Below are positions 53,216 to 62,818 of a stretch of 64,000 bases of DNA, piece by piece. The position numbers and the translations under genes are program-made. The DNA comes from Brevibacillus daliensis (GTDB lineage: Bacteria; Bacillota; Bacilli; Brevibacillales; Brevibacillaceae): the NCBI RefSeq assembly GCF_021245735.1, contig NZ_JAJISB010000004.1:248001-312000 (forward strand), given 5' to 3'. The notes under the pieces were generated by a model, which saw nothing but the letters and a program-made list of their open reading frames with translations, did no database searches and was not told the origin of the DNA. How positions within the stretch are numbered: the stretch's first letter is position 1; each line of letters starts with the position of its first letter.

Positions 53216-55849
53216 ATGTCTGACAGTGATATAGAATCCCCGCAAAAAATAAACAGTAACGAGCGGCTTCAGATCAATAATCAGCACGAGATAGAAATCA
53301 CAGAATTGAAGAATCGTATTATTCAACTGGAGCAAAGTATTCAGGAAACAACATCGTATCAACAGCGTGTGCTTCAATGTATCCAACATCATATAATCGT
53401 AGTGAAAAGACGAGAAGATGGCCAGTTCATCATAAGCTTGTCAGAAGGCAAGCTCACCCAATTGTATAAAATCAATTCAAAGAATGTTACTGATAAAGCA
53501 TTTGATCAGGTTTTACCCCGTTCCGTTTATAGGGAATTCCAAAGTAAATTTGAAGAAGCATTTCTTGGAACCTGCACATGGTTCGAGTTTAGATTGCATA
53601 AGCAGGTCTTTTTTATGCAGCTTTCTCCCATCATGGATAAAGAAAAGGTTATAGAGATCGTGGGCACCATTATAGATATAACCAGTTCGAAACAGACAGA
53701 ACAAATCTTACATATATTATCTCAAGAGATTAGCAATAAAACGGGTACTACGTTTTTCAAAGAGTTAACTCATCTGCTTACGGATGTACTGGATATTGAT
53801 TGTGCATATGTTGCGATGCTAGACAGAGAAAGAGATGGACGTGCAAGTACATTAGCGATCAGTAGTAATGGCAAAATAATTGATAATATTCAATATGATA
53901 TTGTAAACACCCCTACGGAAGAAGTAATAAAATCAGGCAGTTCTTGTACATTACACGGTGCAATGAACCAATTTTCTCTGGGCTATTGGGAGAAAAATGG
54001 GAAAGTCGAAGCCCAAATGGGAAGGTTATTATTCAATTCCAATGGTACTTCTATGGGGATATTAGGGGTAATGCATTCAAAACCGATAGGCAACCAGACA
54101 TTAGTAGATTCCATGCTTAATTTGTTTGCTTCTCGTGCGTCTACAGAGTTGGAACGGATGTTGGCAGAAGATCAACTAATCAAAAATAATGCTATTTTAA
54201 AAGCAACACAAGAGTCGATCATGGACGGGATATTGATCGTTGACGAGCAACATAAAATTGTACATTATAATCGCAAATGCAAAGAAATATGGAATATTCC
54301 AGAGCAAATAGAGAATCAGAAAAATGCAGAGGATTGGCTGACATACATGGTATCCCAGGTCGATAAAGCAGGGGAACATGTAGAGATATTTGGCGTTGAT
54401 CAAATGCAGCCTATCACGAATGAACCAGTAGAGTTAAACTTACATGATGGGCGTGTTCTAGAGGTTTTTACAGACCAAATCTTGTCTCGGGATCAGCAGT
54501 CTTACGGACGAATCTGGGTTTTTAAAGATATGACAGAACGTAAAAAAAATGAAGATTTACTCCGCCAACATATTTTCTGGGATGCGCTTACTGGTTTACC
54601 CAATCGAACGTTATTTGATGATAGATTACACTTAGCTATTTCGCAGGCAAAGCGTGCTGATAATATGTTAGCTGTTGCGGTTATGGACTTGGATTGCTTC
54701 AGGGTCATTAATGATACGTTGGGAGTAGAGGCAGGTGATCAGCTACTGCGTCAAGTTGCTAAACGTATGGCGGAGGGGATGAGGGAAGGTGATACCGTCT
54801 GCCGTTTAATAGGAGATGAGTTTCAATTTATATTCCCTGACATCTCAGGTTTAAGAGATGTAGCTACTCTTGCAGAGCAATTACACAACAAGATCAGCAT
54901 GCCTTTTGAAATTAATGGAGAGCAGCTTGTGGTTACGTGCAGTATCGGTATCAGTCTCTATCCAACAGATGGGGTAACCCCACTGGAATTGGTTAAGAAC
55001 GCGAAGGCTGCTATGTATCGTTCAAAAGAACGCGGAGGCAATAACTATCAGTTATATATGCCTACCATGAACCAGTCTACTTTTTTAAAGCTGACTCTCA
55101 TGCAAGATTTACGTAATGCCATTGAGAGAGGCGAATTATTTTTACAATATCAGCCTCGCTATAATATGAATTCTGATGAAATCATTGGAATGGAGGCACT
55201 CGTGCGTTGGAACCATCCAAAACTAGGGTTAATTCCTCCAGGTGATTTTATCCCATTGGCAGAAGAGCTAGGGCTAATTAGTGCCTTAGATGAATATGTT
55301 TTGCAGGAAGCATGCAAACAGAATAAGGCTTGGCAAGATGCAGGATTTAAGCCGATACGTGTTTCAGTCAATGTATCTCCTGTGGAATTCCAACAACGAA
55401 ATCTGGCTAAGATGATTGCTGAAACCTTGAAAGAAACAGGACTTTCTTCGGAGTACCTGGAAGTGGAAATAACGGAAGGCGTAACAATGCACCAAGTGGA
55501 AGTAGCGCTTTCCACGTTGTATGAGTTAAAACAACTGGGTATCCATATATCAATTGATGATTTTGGAACAGGGTACTCGTCACTAAGCTATCTAAAAAAA
55601 TTTCCGGTTGATACCTTAAAAATTGATCGAAGCTTTATCAGAGATATTGAGGAAGATGATGATGTAGAGATCGTTTCATACATTATTGCTCTGGCTCGTA
55701 GCTTGAAGCTGAATGTTATCGCTGAGGGTGTAGAAACAGAGGAACAAAAGCGCTTTTTGACTGACAAGAATTGTTTTGAAATGCAGGGCTATTATTTTAG
55801 TCCACCTTTAAATAGCGAAGAGTTTGAGTCTCTACTGATAAAAAAATAA
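53216..55849 (+). CDS. PAS-GAF-PAS-GGDEF-EAL cyclic-di-GMP protein
   Basis: 877 residues without membrane spans. Coiled coil (about 20-50), PAS (55-155), GAF (165-315), PAS (325-445), GGDEF (450-612) and EAL (625-870). The GGDEF motif reads IGDEF at 532-536, with I-site REGD five residues earlier. The EAL site is intact: MEALVRW (660-662), NVSP, EITEG, IDDFGTGYSS, KIDRSF and AEGVET. Phosphodiesterase activity is expected; cyclase activity is doubtful because of the altered first Gly. Ribosome site GTAGGAGGT. Confidence 0.93.
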   Translation: MSDSDIESPQKINSNERLQINNQHEIEITELKNRIIQLEQSIQETTSYQQRVLQCIQHHIIVVKRREDGQFIISLSEGKLTQLYKINSKNVTDKAFDQVLPRSVYREFQSKFEEAFLGTCTWFEFRLHKQVFFMQLSPIMDKEKVIEIVGTIIDITSSKQTEQILHILSQEISNKTGTTFFKELTHLLTDVLDIDCAYVAMLDRERDGRASTLAISSNGKIIDNIQYDIVNTPTEEVIKSGSSCTLHGAMNQFSLGYWEKNGKVEAQMGRLLFNSNGTSMGILGVMHSKPIGNQTLVDSMLNLFASRASTELERMLAEDQLIKNNAILKATQESIMDGILIVDEQHKIVHYNRKCKEIWNIPEQIENQKNAEDWLTYMVSQVDKAGEHVEIFGVDQMQPITNEPVELNLHDGRVLEVFTDQILSRDQQSYGRIWVFKDMTERKKNEDLLRQHIFWDALTGLPNRTLFDDRLHLAISQAKRADNMLAVAVMDLDCFRVINDTLGVEAGDQLLRQVAKRMAEGMREGDTVCRLIGDEFQFIFPDISGLRDVATLAEQLHNKISMPFEINGEQLVVTCSIGISLYPTDGVTPLELVKNAKAAMYRSKERGGNNYQLYMPTMNQSTFLKLTLMQDLRNAIERGELFLQYQPRYNMNSDEIIGMEALVRWNHPKLGLIPPGDFIPLAEELGLISALDEYVLQEACKQNKAWQDAGFKPIRVSVNVSPVEFQQRNLAKMIAETLKETGLSSEYLEVEITEGVTMHQVEVALSTLYELKQLGIHISIDDFGTGYSSLSYLKKFPVDTLKIDRSFIRDIEEDDDVEIVSYIIALARSLKLNVIAEGVETEEQKRFLTDKNCFEMQGYYFSPPLNSEEFESLLIKK

Positions 55850-55879
55850 GGCTGTCGCTTTTGACAGCCTTATTTTTTT
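55845..55879 (+). terminator. Terminator after the GGDEF-EAL gene
   Basis: AATAAGGCTGTC / GACAGCCTTATT hairpin with seven T. Confidence 0.92.
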
Positions 55880-56011
55880 ATCTAAAATGTATAATGCGTT
55901 ATTTCTATATACACACGTAAAAGCACTACTAAAGAAGACCAACGTTTTCGATGGGCTTTAATAGAAGTTTTTATACAAATATTCAATATCAAAAAAATGT
56001 TACAAAAATTA

Positions 56012-57079
56012 TTAACCTAGATGATTTTTATACATCCAAAGAACACCGCTTTTCATCACACGAGGCATTTGTCCAACGAGGGACATTTTGCCCATAACGC
56101 CAAAACCTTCTTTTTTACCCAAAGAGCCAAGAACACCCTTTACTTTAAAACTAGGAAGAGTTTCCGTATATGGCTTACTCTTCATTTCATGCTTAAGTAT
56201 GAGTGCAATCTGTTCGCCTTGCATTTCAGCAAGCTGAGCACTTGGTGCAAACGGAAGACTAGCAGAGTCACCTACTACATACACATTAGGATGGCTAGGC
56301 AATTGATGATAAGGATTCAGGATAGCGCGACCACCATTATCCAGCTCGATAGGTAGATTACGGACAATACGACTGCCTTGAATACCAGCTGTCCATACAA
56401 TAACGTCGCTCTCTACTTTGTCGTCATTATTAAAAATTACACTTTCTGCAACCCTGGTCACATTTGCTCTGTTTATGAGTTGTACATCGTTTTTGAGGAA
56501 CCATTGGGAAGCATAATCCTGTAGTTTCTCTGGGAAAGGACTTAAAATGCTAGGACCGCGATCCATCAAACGAATGTTAAGATCTGATCTGGATTCACGT
56601 AGCTCAGAAGCGATTTCTACACCACTTAACCCACCACCAACAACGGTAACGGTTCCATAAGGATTAATGCTATTGATAGCTGCATACGTACGTCGGGTAG
56701 CACCCAGTGTTTGAATTGAGTGGGTGAACTCTTCCGCTCCAGGAATATTGTGATAGCGATCTTCACAACCTAACCCGATAATGAGCCATTCATATGCCAA
56801 ATCTTCGTCATTCTGAAACTGAACGAGGCGTTCATTTAGATCAACGCCTGTAATTTCACCATGTTTAATTGTTAGGCGTGGATCGGTAGGAAATGCGACA
56901 CGAATCTTACTTTCAGGCTCTGTACCGGCCGCTAGGGCATAATATTCTGTCTTTAGCCCGTGAAAAGGCATGCGGTCAACAAGCGTTACTACTACATCTT
57001 CAGGCAAATCAGGGGTAAGTAGATGTTCTAGGATGCGTAAACCCCCGTAGCCACCACCTAAGATAACCAGTTGTCTCAT
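56012..57079 (-). CDS. yutJ: NADH dehydrogenase-like flavoprotein YutJ
   Basis: 355 residues. FAD-binding GGGYGGL near the N-terminus, NAD(P)-binding VVGGGLSGVEIASEL around residue 148-162, VWTAGIQGS, and VYVVGDSA for FAD contact. Type II NADH dehydrogenase family; B. subtilis yutJ occupies the same place before yuzB. It lacks the long C-terminal amphipathic region of Ndh. Probable membrane-peripheral quinone or other reductase. Confidence 0.9.
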   Translation of the reverse strand: MRQLVILGGGYGGLRILEHLLTPDLPEDVVVTLVDRMPFHGLKTEYYALAAGTEPESKIRVAFPTDPRLTIKHGEITGVDLNERLVQFQNDEDLAYEWLIIGLGCEDRYHNIPGAEEFTHSIQTLGATRRTYAAINSINPYGTVTVVGGGLSGVEIASELRESRSDLNIRLMDRGPSILSPFPEKLQDYASQWFLKNDVQLINRANVTRVAESVIFNNDDKVESDVIVWTAGIQGSRIVRNLPIELDNGGRAILNPYHQLPSHPNVYVVGDSASLPFAPSAQLAEMQGEQIALILKHEMKSKPYTETLPSFKVKGVLGSLGKKEGFGVMGKMSLVGQMPRVMKSGVLWMYKNHLG

Positions 57080-57278
57080 AGGAAGCGTTTCCTTTCTGTG
57101 CCATAATTAAAACGATTTAGACGGTTTACATCTTGAAGTGTAACAGAAACTTTTAAACGGGTTAGGAAGATGATATAATTTGAAGTCAACATCGTCCCCA
57201 ACCATTATACCTCTATGGTTAACATAGGTCGAGTTGAAAAATTCACATAACTGTAATAAAAGTAACAAGGGGGATATT

Positions 57279-57527
57279 ATGAAAGCTTTGGTGGAATTTT
57301 GTGCTAGCAACACCGTCTCCTACACACAAAGCTTAATGATAGAATTGGAGAATCATTCAAATCTTGACGTTGATGTAGTAGAGTATGGCTGCCTTGGTCA
57401 CTGTGGAGAATGTTATATGCAGCCATTTGCTTTAGTAAATGGTGATTTTGTTACAGCTGAAACAAATGAACAATTAATGCAGAAAATTATGGAAAGTGTT
57501 CGCCAATTTGAAGCCGAGTGGGAATAA
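57279..57527 (+). CDS. yuzB: YuzB family protein (DUF1450)
   Basis: 82 residues from ATG 57279 (AAGGGGG upstream). A CLGHCGECYM motif plus an N-terminal EFCASN Cys gives a thioredoxin-like [2Fe-2S] ferredoxin pattern, as in YuzB. Divergent from yutJ as in B. subtilis. Confidence 0.9.
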   Translation: MKALVEFCASNTVSYTQSLMIELENHSNLDVDVVEYGCLGHCGECYMQPFALVNGDFVTAETNEQLMQKIMESVRQFEAEWE

Positions 57528-57575
57528 CGAAACAAGAGACATTCGAGTGGAGCTGCCACTTTTTATTGATAAGAT

Positions 57576-57615
57576 AAAAAACCACAACCCCAGTTAAAGC
57601 GGGATTGTGGTTTTT
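57576..57615. terminator. Bidirectional terminator between yuzB and mqnE
   Basis: AAAAACCACAA / TTGTGGTTTTT with an inner CCC/GGG stem. A smaller AGTGG-AGCTG-CCACT hairpin with a T run (57546-57565) precedes it. Confidence 0.88.
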
Positions 57616-57631
57616 GTGCGTAATCAGGTGA

Positions 57632-58735
57632 TTAATATTCTTTAATGATGTTGTAGAAAGTGTCACGTTCTACTGCTTTTTTACCAGCACCTTCGATTAG
57701 CCAAATTAAATCTTCTTTCGTAAGGCTCTGCTCTGAAAGTGCACCAGCAGAATGGCTAATACGTTCCTCAACCAATGTACCATGAGCATCTGAAGCCCCT
57801 GCGCGTAAGGAAAGCTGGCTTAACTGCGTACCAACATTGATGAAATACGTTTTGATATGATTAAAGTTATCCATCATTAAACGGCTGATGGCAATTGTTT
57901 TCATGTCATCCATTGCAGAAGTACGTCGACGAATGCCAGCGGATGCTTTCTTCGGTTGTACAGCTAGTGGAATAAATACAAGATAACCATTTGTCTCATC
58001 TTGTAGCTCACGAATACGCATCATGTGAATTAAACGTTCTTCCAGTGTTTCAATAGAACCATACAGCATGGTGCAATGTGTTTTTAATCCTAATTCATGT
58101 GCTGTGCGGTGAGCAAGTAACCAATCGTCTGTGCTTGCTTTTTCTGGGCTCATTTTTAAACGATAACGTTCTGTTAAAATCTCAGCACCGCCGCCAGTCA
58201 AGCTTTCTAGCCCAGCTTTCATCAGCTCTTGAAGTACTTCCTTCATACTGATACCAGCCAAACGACTAAAAAACTCAATTTCAGCACCAGTATACGCCTT
58301 TAGCGTAACATCAGGGTATGCTTTTTTCAGTGTGCGTAGAGTATCTACATAATAATCAAAGGATACGTGCTGATTGTGTCCTCCAACGATGTGGAATTCA
58401 CGAATTCCTTCATAAAAACGAGTATCTACATAATGAAGCAACTCGTCCTTGCCCATCGTATAAGCGCCTTCTTGATCCTGATCGCGTCGGAATCCACAGA
58501 AACGGCAATTTGCTTCACATACATTCGTAGGGTTAATGTACATGTTTTGTACAAAGTAAACTTTATCGCCATTCTTTTTCTCACTTACCCAGTTTGCTAA
58601 CAAAGCCATACTGTATACATCATTAGATTGATAGAGGACAAGCCCATCTTCAAGTGTGAGACGCTCGCCATTCATTACTTTTTCAACAATAGGAGCCAGT
58701 GTCTTATCTTGTACATCTACGGTTAACAACGACAT
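57632..58735 (-). CDS. mqnE: Aminofutalosine synthase MqnE
   Basis: 367 residues. Radical-SAM motif CEANCRFCGF after NPTNV; then HIVGGHNQH, LKAYTGAEIEF, LTGGGAEIL, TMLYGSIET, FIPLAVQP, HIKTYFINVG and ERDTFYN, the pattern of MqnE rather than MqnC. It joins SAM-derived adenosyl radical and carboxyvinyloxybenzoate in the futalosine menaquinone pathway. The usual GHIET appears as GSIET. No other mqn genes are adjacent. Confidence 0.88.
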   Translation of the reverse strand: MSLLTVDVQDKTLAPIVEKVMNGERLTLEDGLVLYQSNDVYSMALLANWVSEKKNGDKVYFVQNMYINPTNVCEANCRFCGFRRDQDQEGAYTMGKDELLHYVDTRFYEGIREFHIVGGHNQHVSFDYYVDTLRTLKKAYPDVTLKAYTGAEIEFFSRLAGISMKEVLQELMKAGLESLTGGGAEILTERYRLKMSPEKASTDDWLLAHRTAHELGLKTHCTMLYGSIETLEERLIHMMRIRELQDETNGYLVFIPLAVQPKKASAGIRRRTSAMDDMKTIAISRLMMDNFNHIKTYFINVGTQLSQLSLRAGASDAHGTLVEERISHSAGALSEQSLTKEDLIWLIEGAGKKAVERDTFYNIIKEY

Positions 58736-58784
58736 TTGTTCATCTCCCGACTACGAAATTATTAAATCCTTTACAAACGTAAAA

Positions 58785-58806
58785 CGCATATCCGTTGTAA
58801 TATGCG
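58785..58806. promoter_or_regulatory. Inverted repeat in the mqnE leader
   Basis: CGCATAT-N8-ATATGCG, between the promoter and start of mqnE. It could be an operator or a leader hairpin. Confidence 0.4.
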
Positions 58807-58873
58807 GTAAGTGTCTTAAAAAATATGTGATAGGTTACGATTTCGTGTTGTAGTAATAAAGAAAAGTAATTCT

Positions 58874-58902
58874 ATTATAAGCTTCTTTATAAGAAGCAAC
58901 AA
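58874..58902 (-). promoter_or_regulatory. SigA promoter of mqnE
   Basis: On the minus strand: TTGTTG (complement of 58897-58902), 17-base spacer and TATAAT (complement of 58874-58879). The spacer holds a CTTCTTATAAAGAAG palindrome. It gives an unusually long (about 130-base) leader. Confidence 0.6.
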
Positions 58903-59047
58903 CCGTCTAAGTTTTTACTAGGATATTTTATGATTTCTTTTCTATGTAAAAATTTACTTAATTTGTTCACAAGATATGGCAAAATTTGTTTGCTTAGGCT
59001 ATTATTCACAAGGTAAGATAAGAATAAAGGCATAAGGAGGAGAGATA

Positions 59048-59239
59048 ATGCGTGAATATTTAATCGAACAAATTGAGCTCCTTCGAGAAGAAATGGTTAA
59101 AATTGGAATAGAAGAGGGTCTCAATGATCCGAAAGTACTGCGATGCAGTGAGGACTTGGATAAGCTCCATAACCAATTATTACGCCTGGATAAAGCCCAT
59201 TCCATTTATAGAATGAAAGGGTGTACCTACTTAGCCTAG
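59048..59239 (+). CDS. Spo0E-family aspartyl-phosphate phosphatase
   Basis: 63 residues, two helices. The family motif SxxLDxLHNQ reads SEDLDKLHNQLLR. Spo0E-like proteins dephosphorylate Spo0A-P and delay sporulation. AGGAGG seven bases before ATG 59048. The 312-base gap upstream is AT-rich, divergent to mqnE. Confidence 0.88.
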   Translation: MREYLIEQIELLREEMVKIGIEEGLNDPKVLRCSEDLDKLHNQLLRLDKAHSIYRMKGCTYLA

Positions 59240-59307
59240 AATTGCCTAGAACCTCATTATTATTGGATAGCTGACGTCACCTGACGCCAGGAGCACTCGG
59301 CCGCTTG

Positions 59308-59335
59308 TTGCAAAAACTGTTTACCTGTATACTAT
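59308..59335 (+). promoter_or_regulatory. SigA promoter of yutM
   Basis: TTGCAA (59308-59313), 16-base spacer and TACTAT (59330-59335), about 60 bases before the yutM start. Confidence 0.5.
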
Positions 59336-59396
59336 ATAAGGAAAGCGGTTTTATCTTATGATAAGACAGAATTATGTTGGTCGAGGAGGTAAGAAA

Positions 59397-59753
59397 ATGA
59401 TCAACTTTAGTGAGAATGCGTCAGAAAAAATTCGTGAATTACTTTCCAGTGATAATAATCCTAACATCTTATTACGTGTAGGCGTAAAAGAAGGCGGATG
59501 CAGTGGTTTTTCTTATGGTATGGGAACAGATGATAAAATTAATGAAGGCGATCAGGTGTATGAGCATGAAGGATTCAAGGTAGTCGTTGATCCCGAAAGT
59601 ATCCTGCATATTGATGGTTTAGTAGTGGACTTTAAAGAATCAATCATGGGTGGGGGATTCACAATGGATAATCCCAATGCAGTTGCTTCCTGTGGATGTG
59701 GAGCGTCATTCCGTACCCGAACTAGTAAAGGTAATGCTGAAAAGTGTGAGTAA
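59397..59753 (+). CDS. yutM: IscA/HesB-family Fe-S carrier YutM
   Basis: 118 residues from ATG 59397 (GGAGG eight bases upstream). The three Cys ligands are present in GGCSGFSYGM and SCGCGASF. A-type carrier for Fe-S cluster delivery. The C-terminus has an extra basic tail (RTRTSKGNAEKCE). Confidence 0.93.
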   Translation: MINFSENASEKIRELLSSDNNPNILLRVGVKEGGCSGFSYGMGTDDKINEGDQVYEHEGFKVVVDPESILHIDGLVVDFKESIMGGGFTMDNPNAVASCGCGASFRTRTSKGNAEKCE

Positions 59754-59847
59754 CATAGATCTTTGAATGTTTTCAACCAGAACGCCTGTCTTACGGGGCG
59801 TTTCTTTTTTCTTTTAGCTAATAAAAAACAGGGAGGGGAGAGTGTAG

Positions 59848-60594
59848 GTGGAGAGAATCGCAGTTATTTCTGATATTCATGGCAATATACCAGCTTTGGA
59901 ATCTGTGTTACAAGACATCTCTTCTAAAGGAATCAAGACCATTTATTGTTTGGGCGATTTACCTGGGAAAGGTCCGAATTCAGCTGAAGTAGTAGACCTT
60001 ATACGAAAAAAATGCGAGGTAATTGTTCAGGGTAACTGGGACGACTTCATTGGTAATCCTACAGAAGTTGAGATGATTCGCTGGCATCAAGAGCAATTAG
60101 GTAAAGAGAGAATTTATTTTCTGAAAAACCTGCCTTTTTCATTTGATTTTTGGATCAGTGGGAAGCTGATTCGTCTGTTTCATGCTTCAGCAGAAAGTGT
60201 CTATAAACGGGTCCGTGCTCATTCTCCTTTAGAAGAAAGGCTGGCAATGTTTGTACATACAGAAATGACCGGTACTGCTGAACGGAATCCAGATGTGGTT
60301 ATGTATGGTGATATTCATCATGCATTCATCCAACAGCTAAGCAAATATACTCTTTGTAATGTAGGAAGTGTCGGTAATCCGCTAGATATTACCCAGGCGT
60401 CCTATGCGATTATAGAAGGGGAAAGAAATAGCAAAGTCCCTAGCAGCTTTAGCATGACGTTAGTGCGTGTTCCGTATGATATTGACTATGCGCTACAACT
60501 TGCTAAAGAAGCGCAGATGCCGGAATATGATGCATATGAAAAAGAACTTCGTACGGCTAGATACCGTGGGTTACCTGATCTGATACAGGAATAA
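59848..60594 (+). CDS. Metallophosphoesterase (YfcE/MJ0936-like)
   Basis: 248 residues from GTG 59848 (GGGAGGGG upstream). Motifs: VISDIHGNIPAL, CLGDLPGKGP, VQGNWDD (GNHD-like), LFHASA, and YGDIHHAF (GHxH-like). Phosphodiesterase of the DNA repair/metallophosphatase superfamily; substrate unknown. Confidence 0.88.
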   Translation: MERIAVISDIHGNIPALESVLQDISSKGIKTIYCLGDLPGKGPNSAEVVDLIRKKCEVIVQGNWDDFIGNPTEVEMIRWHQEQLGKERIYFLKNLPFSFDFWISGKLIRLFHASAESVYKRVRAHSPLEERLAMFVHTEMTGTAERNPDVVMYGDIHHAFIQQLSKYTLCNVGSVGNPLDITQASYAIIEGERNSKVPSSFSMTLVRVPYDIDYALQLAKEAQMPEYDAYEKELRTARYRGLPDLIQE

Positions 60595-60611
60595 TGAAGA
60601 GCGAAAATACC

Positions 60612-60658
60612 AAAAAGGTTTTAGCAAGAAGAGATGTCTCTTGCTAAAACCTTTTTAT
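60612..60658. terminator. Strong bidirectional terminator
   Basis: Perfect 18-bp stem, 60612-60629 with 60639-60656, flanked by A and T runs. Confidence 0.95.
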
Positions 60659-60695
60659 TACTGTATCAGAAAGTATAAACTGCGGAGCAAAACTT

Positions 60696-60965
60696 CTAAC
60701 TATTGTGTTCTTGCATTTTTTCTTGAAGGATTTGGCCCCTCAAATTATAATCTTTTTGAAAAAAATGAGACAATCGGTGAACAGAATGATGAACCATATC
60801 GGCTAGCCAGCGGGTAGATAGTAAGCGCGGCTGCTTCTTAACGGTTTTTACAGTGGTTTCCACGCGGGGGCCCCCCTCCTGCAAAATAGCGTTGAATATC
60901 TGTACAACTGATCGGAGTGTGTCATCATGATGTGAACGTAAAAAACTCCCTTCACTATTTTGCAT
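60696..60965 (-). CDS. Hypothetical small basic protein
   Basis: 89 residues, rich in His, Gln, Arg and Lys, mostly helical in character, no signal or known motif. No clear ribosome site precedes the ATG, so it may be shorter or not real. Kept because it is the only open frame of size between the two strong neighbours and its gap would otherwise be empty. Confidence 0.35.
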   Translation of the reverse strand: MQNSEGSFLRSHHDDTLRSVVQIFNAILQEGGPRVETTVKTVKKQPRLLSTRWLADMVHHSVHRLSHFFQKDYNLRGQILQEKMQEHNS

Positions 60966-61035
60966 GATTTACAGAAAAAATGCTAGTGAAAAATAAAAAA
61001 AGTTTGAAATCCCAAGTTTCCATCTTTGAAGCTAG

Positions 61036-61299
61036 CTACGTTGGTGGAGGCATAATTTGTTCCTTTACCGGAAGTACTTGTTCACAACCACATCCTGCAC
61101 AAAAACAAAGATGAAGACAGAGATGATCAGCGGCATCCTTGTAACCATTTGATAGTTTTAGGTCATCAATTGGGCGGTATGGACTGTAATCCCCTTGGTA
61201 ATCAGACAGCCGTCCTTTATCTTGTAGATATTTATGACAATGATCACATGTGGCGAGAAGACGGGAGAAGCCATTACAAACCGGACAGATTGTATTCAT
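61036..61299 (-). CDS. Conserved small Cys-rich zinc-ribbon-like protein
   Basis: 87 residues with two CxxC pairs at the N-terminus (CPVCNGF and CDHCHKYL), a conserved DYQGDYSPYRPID stretch and a Cys/His-rich end (CLHLCFCAGCGC). The pattern is found in small uncharacterised Bacillales proteins; metal binding is likely. AGGAGGTG precedes the start. Confidence 0.8.
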   Translation of the reverse strand: MNTICPVCNGFSRLLATCDHCHKYLQDKGRLSDYQGDYSPYRPIDDLKLSNGYKDAADHLCLHLCFCAGCGCEQVLPVKEQIMPPPT

Positions 61300-61402
61300 A
61301 TGCTACACCTCCTAGTTTGTAGCGTTCTCGGTCACTCTGATCTCTATACTAGGTTCATATGCATATTTACAGGAGGAAGAAATTATAACAAAAGAAATCA
61401 TA

Positions 61403-61446
61403 CATAAAAAAGCCTTTGCTCGTGGAATAGACACAAGCAAAGGCTT
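61403..61446 (-). terminator. Terminator of yumC
   Basis: AAGCCTTTGCTCGTG (61410-61424) pairs with the segment 61432-61446. On the minus strand it ends in a T run. Confidence 0.85.
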
Positions 61447-61474
61447 AGAAAGACCCTATTTTCGTTTGATTTAC

Positions 61475-62476
61475 TTAGAGAGACATGTTAGAACTATGAC
61501 CAGGTTGCAATTTGGCTTGCGGATTTATGTACGCAATAGCATTATTTACTGCTGTTGGTGCTTCTCCAAAACCGACTGCAATTAATTTTACTTTACCAGG
61601 ATAAGTAGCAATATCACCAGCTGCATAGATACCTGGTATATTTGTTTCCATACGAGAGTTAACCACAATTGAATTTTTTTCTAGTTCAATTCCCCAGTTT
61701 TTGATTGGACCGAGGGAAGAGATAAAACCAAAGTTAACAATCACAGCGTCTACGTCAATTTGTGTTTGTTCTTTAGTGACATTGTGTTCAATGGTAATCG
61801 ATCTAATTAGTTCATCTCCATCGATAGAAGTAAGCTCACATGGTGTTATTACATTTACACGTGAGTTCACTAGGTTCTCAACGCTGTGTTCATGAGCACG
61901 GAATTTGTCACGACGATGAATGATGTGAACTTCCTTGGCAATTGGTTCTAGCATTAATGCCCAGTCAACCGCAGAATCTCCACCACCAAATAGTGCTACA
62001 CGCTGATCCTTAAACATAGTAAGATCCGTTACGAAATAATGCAGATTCGTTTTTTCGAACTTGACAGCATCAGGATGCTCAATTCGTCGAGGTTCGAATG
62101 CACCAACACCAGCCGTAATAATGACTGCTTTAGATAAATGACTTCCTTTATCTGTGGTGATTAACAGGTTCTGATCTTCCAGTTTTTCCACATTTTCTAC
62201 TTTTTCTTCTAGACAAATAGTGGGATTAAAATGAGAGATCTGCTGTTTTAATCCTTCGACTAATTCAAGTGCTCGTACTTTTGGAAAGCCAGCCACGTCA
62301 TAGATGTATTTTTCAGGATAGAGCGCACTAAGTTGTCCACCTAATTGAGGCATGCTCTCAATAATTTTTACACTTGCTTGACGCATTCCGCCATAAAAAG
62401 CTGTGAACAATCCAGCGGGACCTCCACCAATAATGGTTAGATCATATACTTGCTCATCTTTATTGCCTGTAGCCAA
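61475..62476 (-). CDS. yumC: Ferredoxin/flavodoxin-NADP reductase YumC
   Basis: 333 residues starting at TTG (complement of 62474-62476), eight bases after GGAGGTG. Thioredoxin-reductase-like FNR: FAD motif [21 protein letters not shown] motif [12 protein letters not shown], and YAAGDIA, with no redox CxxC between them, which separates it from TrxB. It passes electrons between NADPH and ferredoxin/flavodoxin. Confidence 0.93.
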   Translation of the reverse strand: MATGNKDEQVYDLTIIGGGPAGLFTAFYGGMRQASVKIIESMPQLGGQLSALYPEKYIYDVAGFPKVRALELVEGLKQQISHFNPTICLEEKVENVEKLEDQNLLITTDKGSHLSKAVIITAGVGAFEPRRIEHPDAVKFEKTNLHYFVTDLTMFKDQRVALFGGGDSAVDWALMLEPIAKEVHIIHRRDKFRAHEHSVENLVNSRVNVITPCELTSIDGDELIRSITIEHNVTKEQTQIDVDAVIVNFGFISSLGPIKNWGIELEKNSIVVNSRMETNIPGIYAAGDIATYPGKVKLIAVGFGEAPTAVNNAIAYINPQAKLQPGHSSNMSL

Positions 62477-62613
62477 GTCCCATACACCTCCACTTTCTCC
62501 GTAAAAATACTAAACACTACTTATTATATACAAGATTGACCTTGAAAAAAAAGAGGAAGGTATAATCAATAAGACGAAATATGTAAATTAAACAATTTTG
62601 TGTCAAATAATGC

Positions 62614-62642
62614 TTGCATTGCTCGAATATTGTCTCTATTAT
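62614..62642 (+). promoter_or_regulatory. SigA promoter of yumB
   Basis: TTGCAT (62614-62619), 17-base spacer and TATTAT (62637-62642). It lies in the 342-base divergent gap; the rest of that gap is AT-rich with no other feature seen. Confidence 0.6.
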
Positions 62643-62818
62643 AAAGTTGTCTTACTATTATAGTGCAATTTTTCACAGATATAAAAATAATTTATCTTTA
62701 GCAATCATTTATTTTTTCCTATATTAGGGGATTATACCTATTAACTAACGTGAAAAAAAACACAAGATGTTGAACGATGATGTTGAAAAAGTGCTAGAAA
62801 ATGGAAGGGGCTTAGGTA

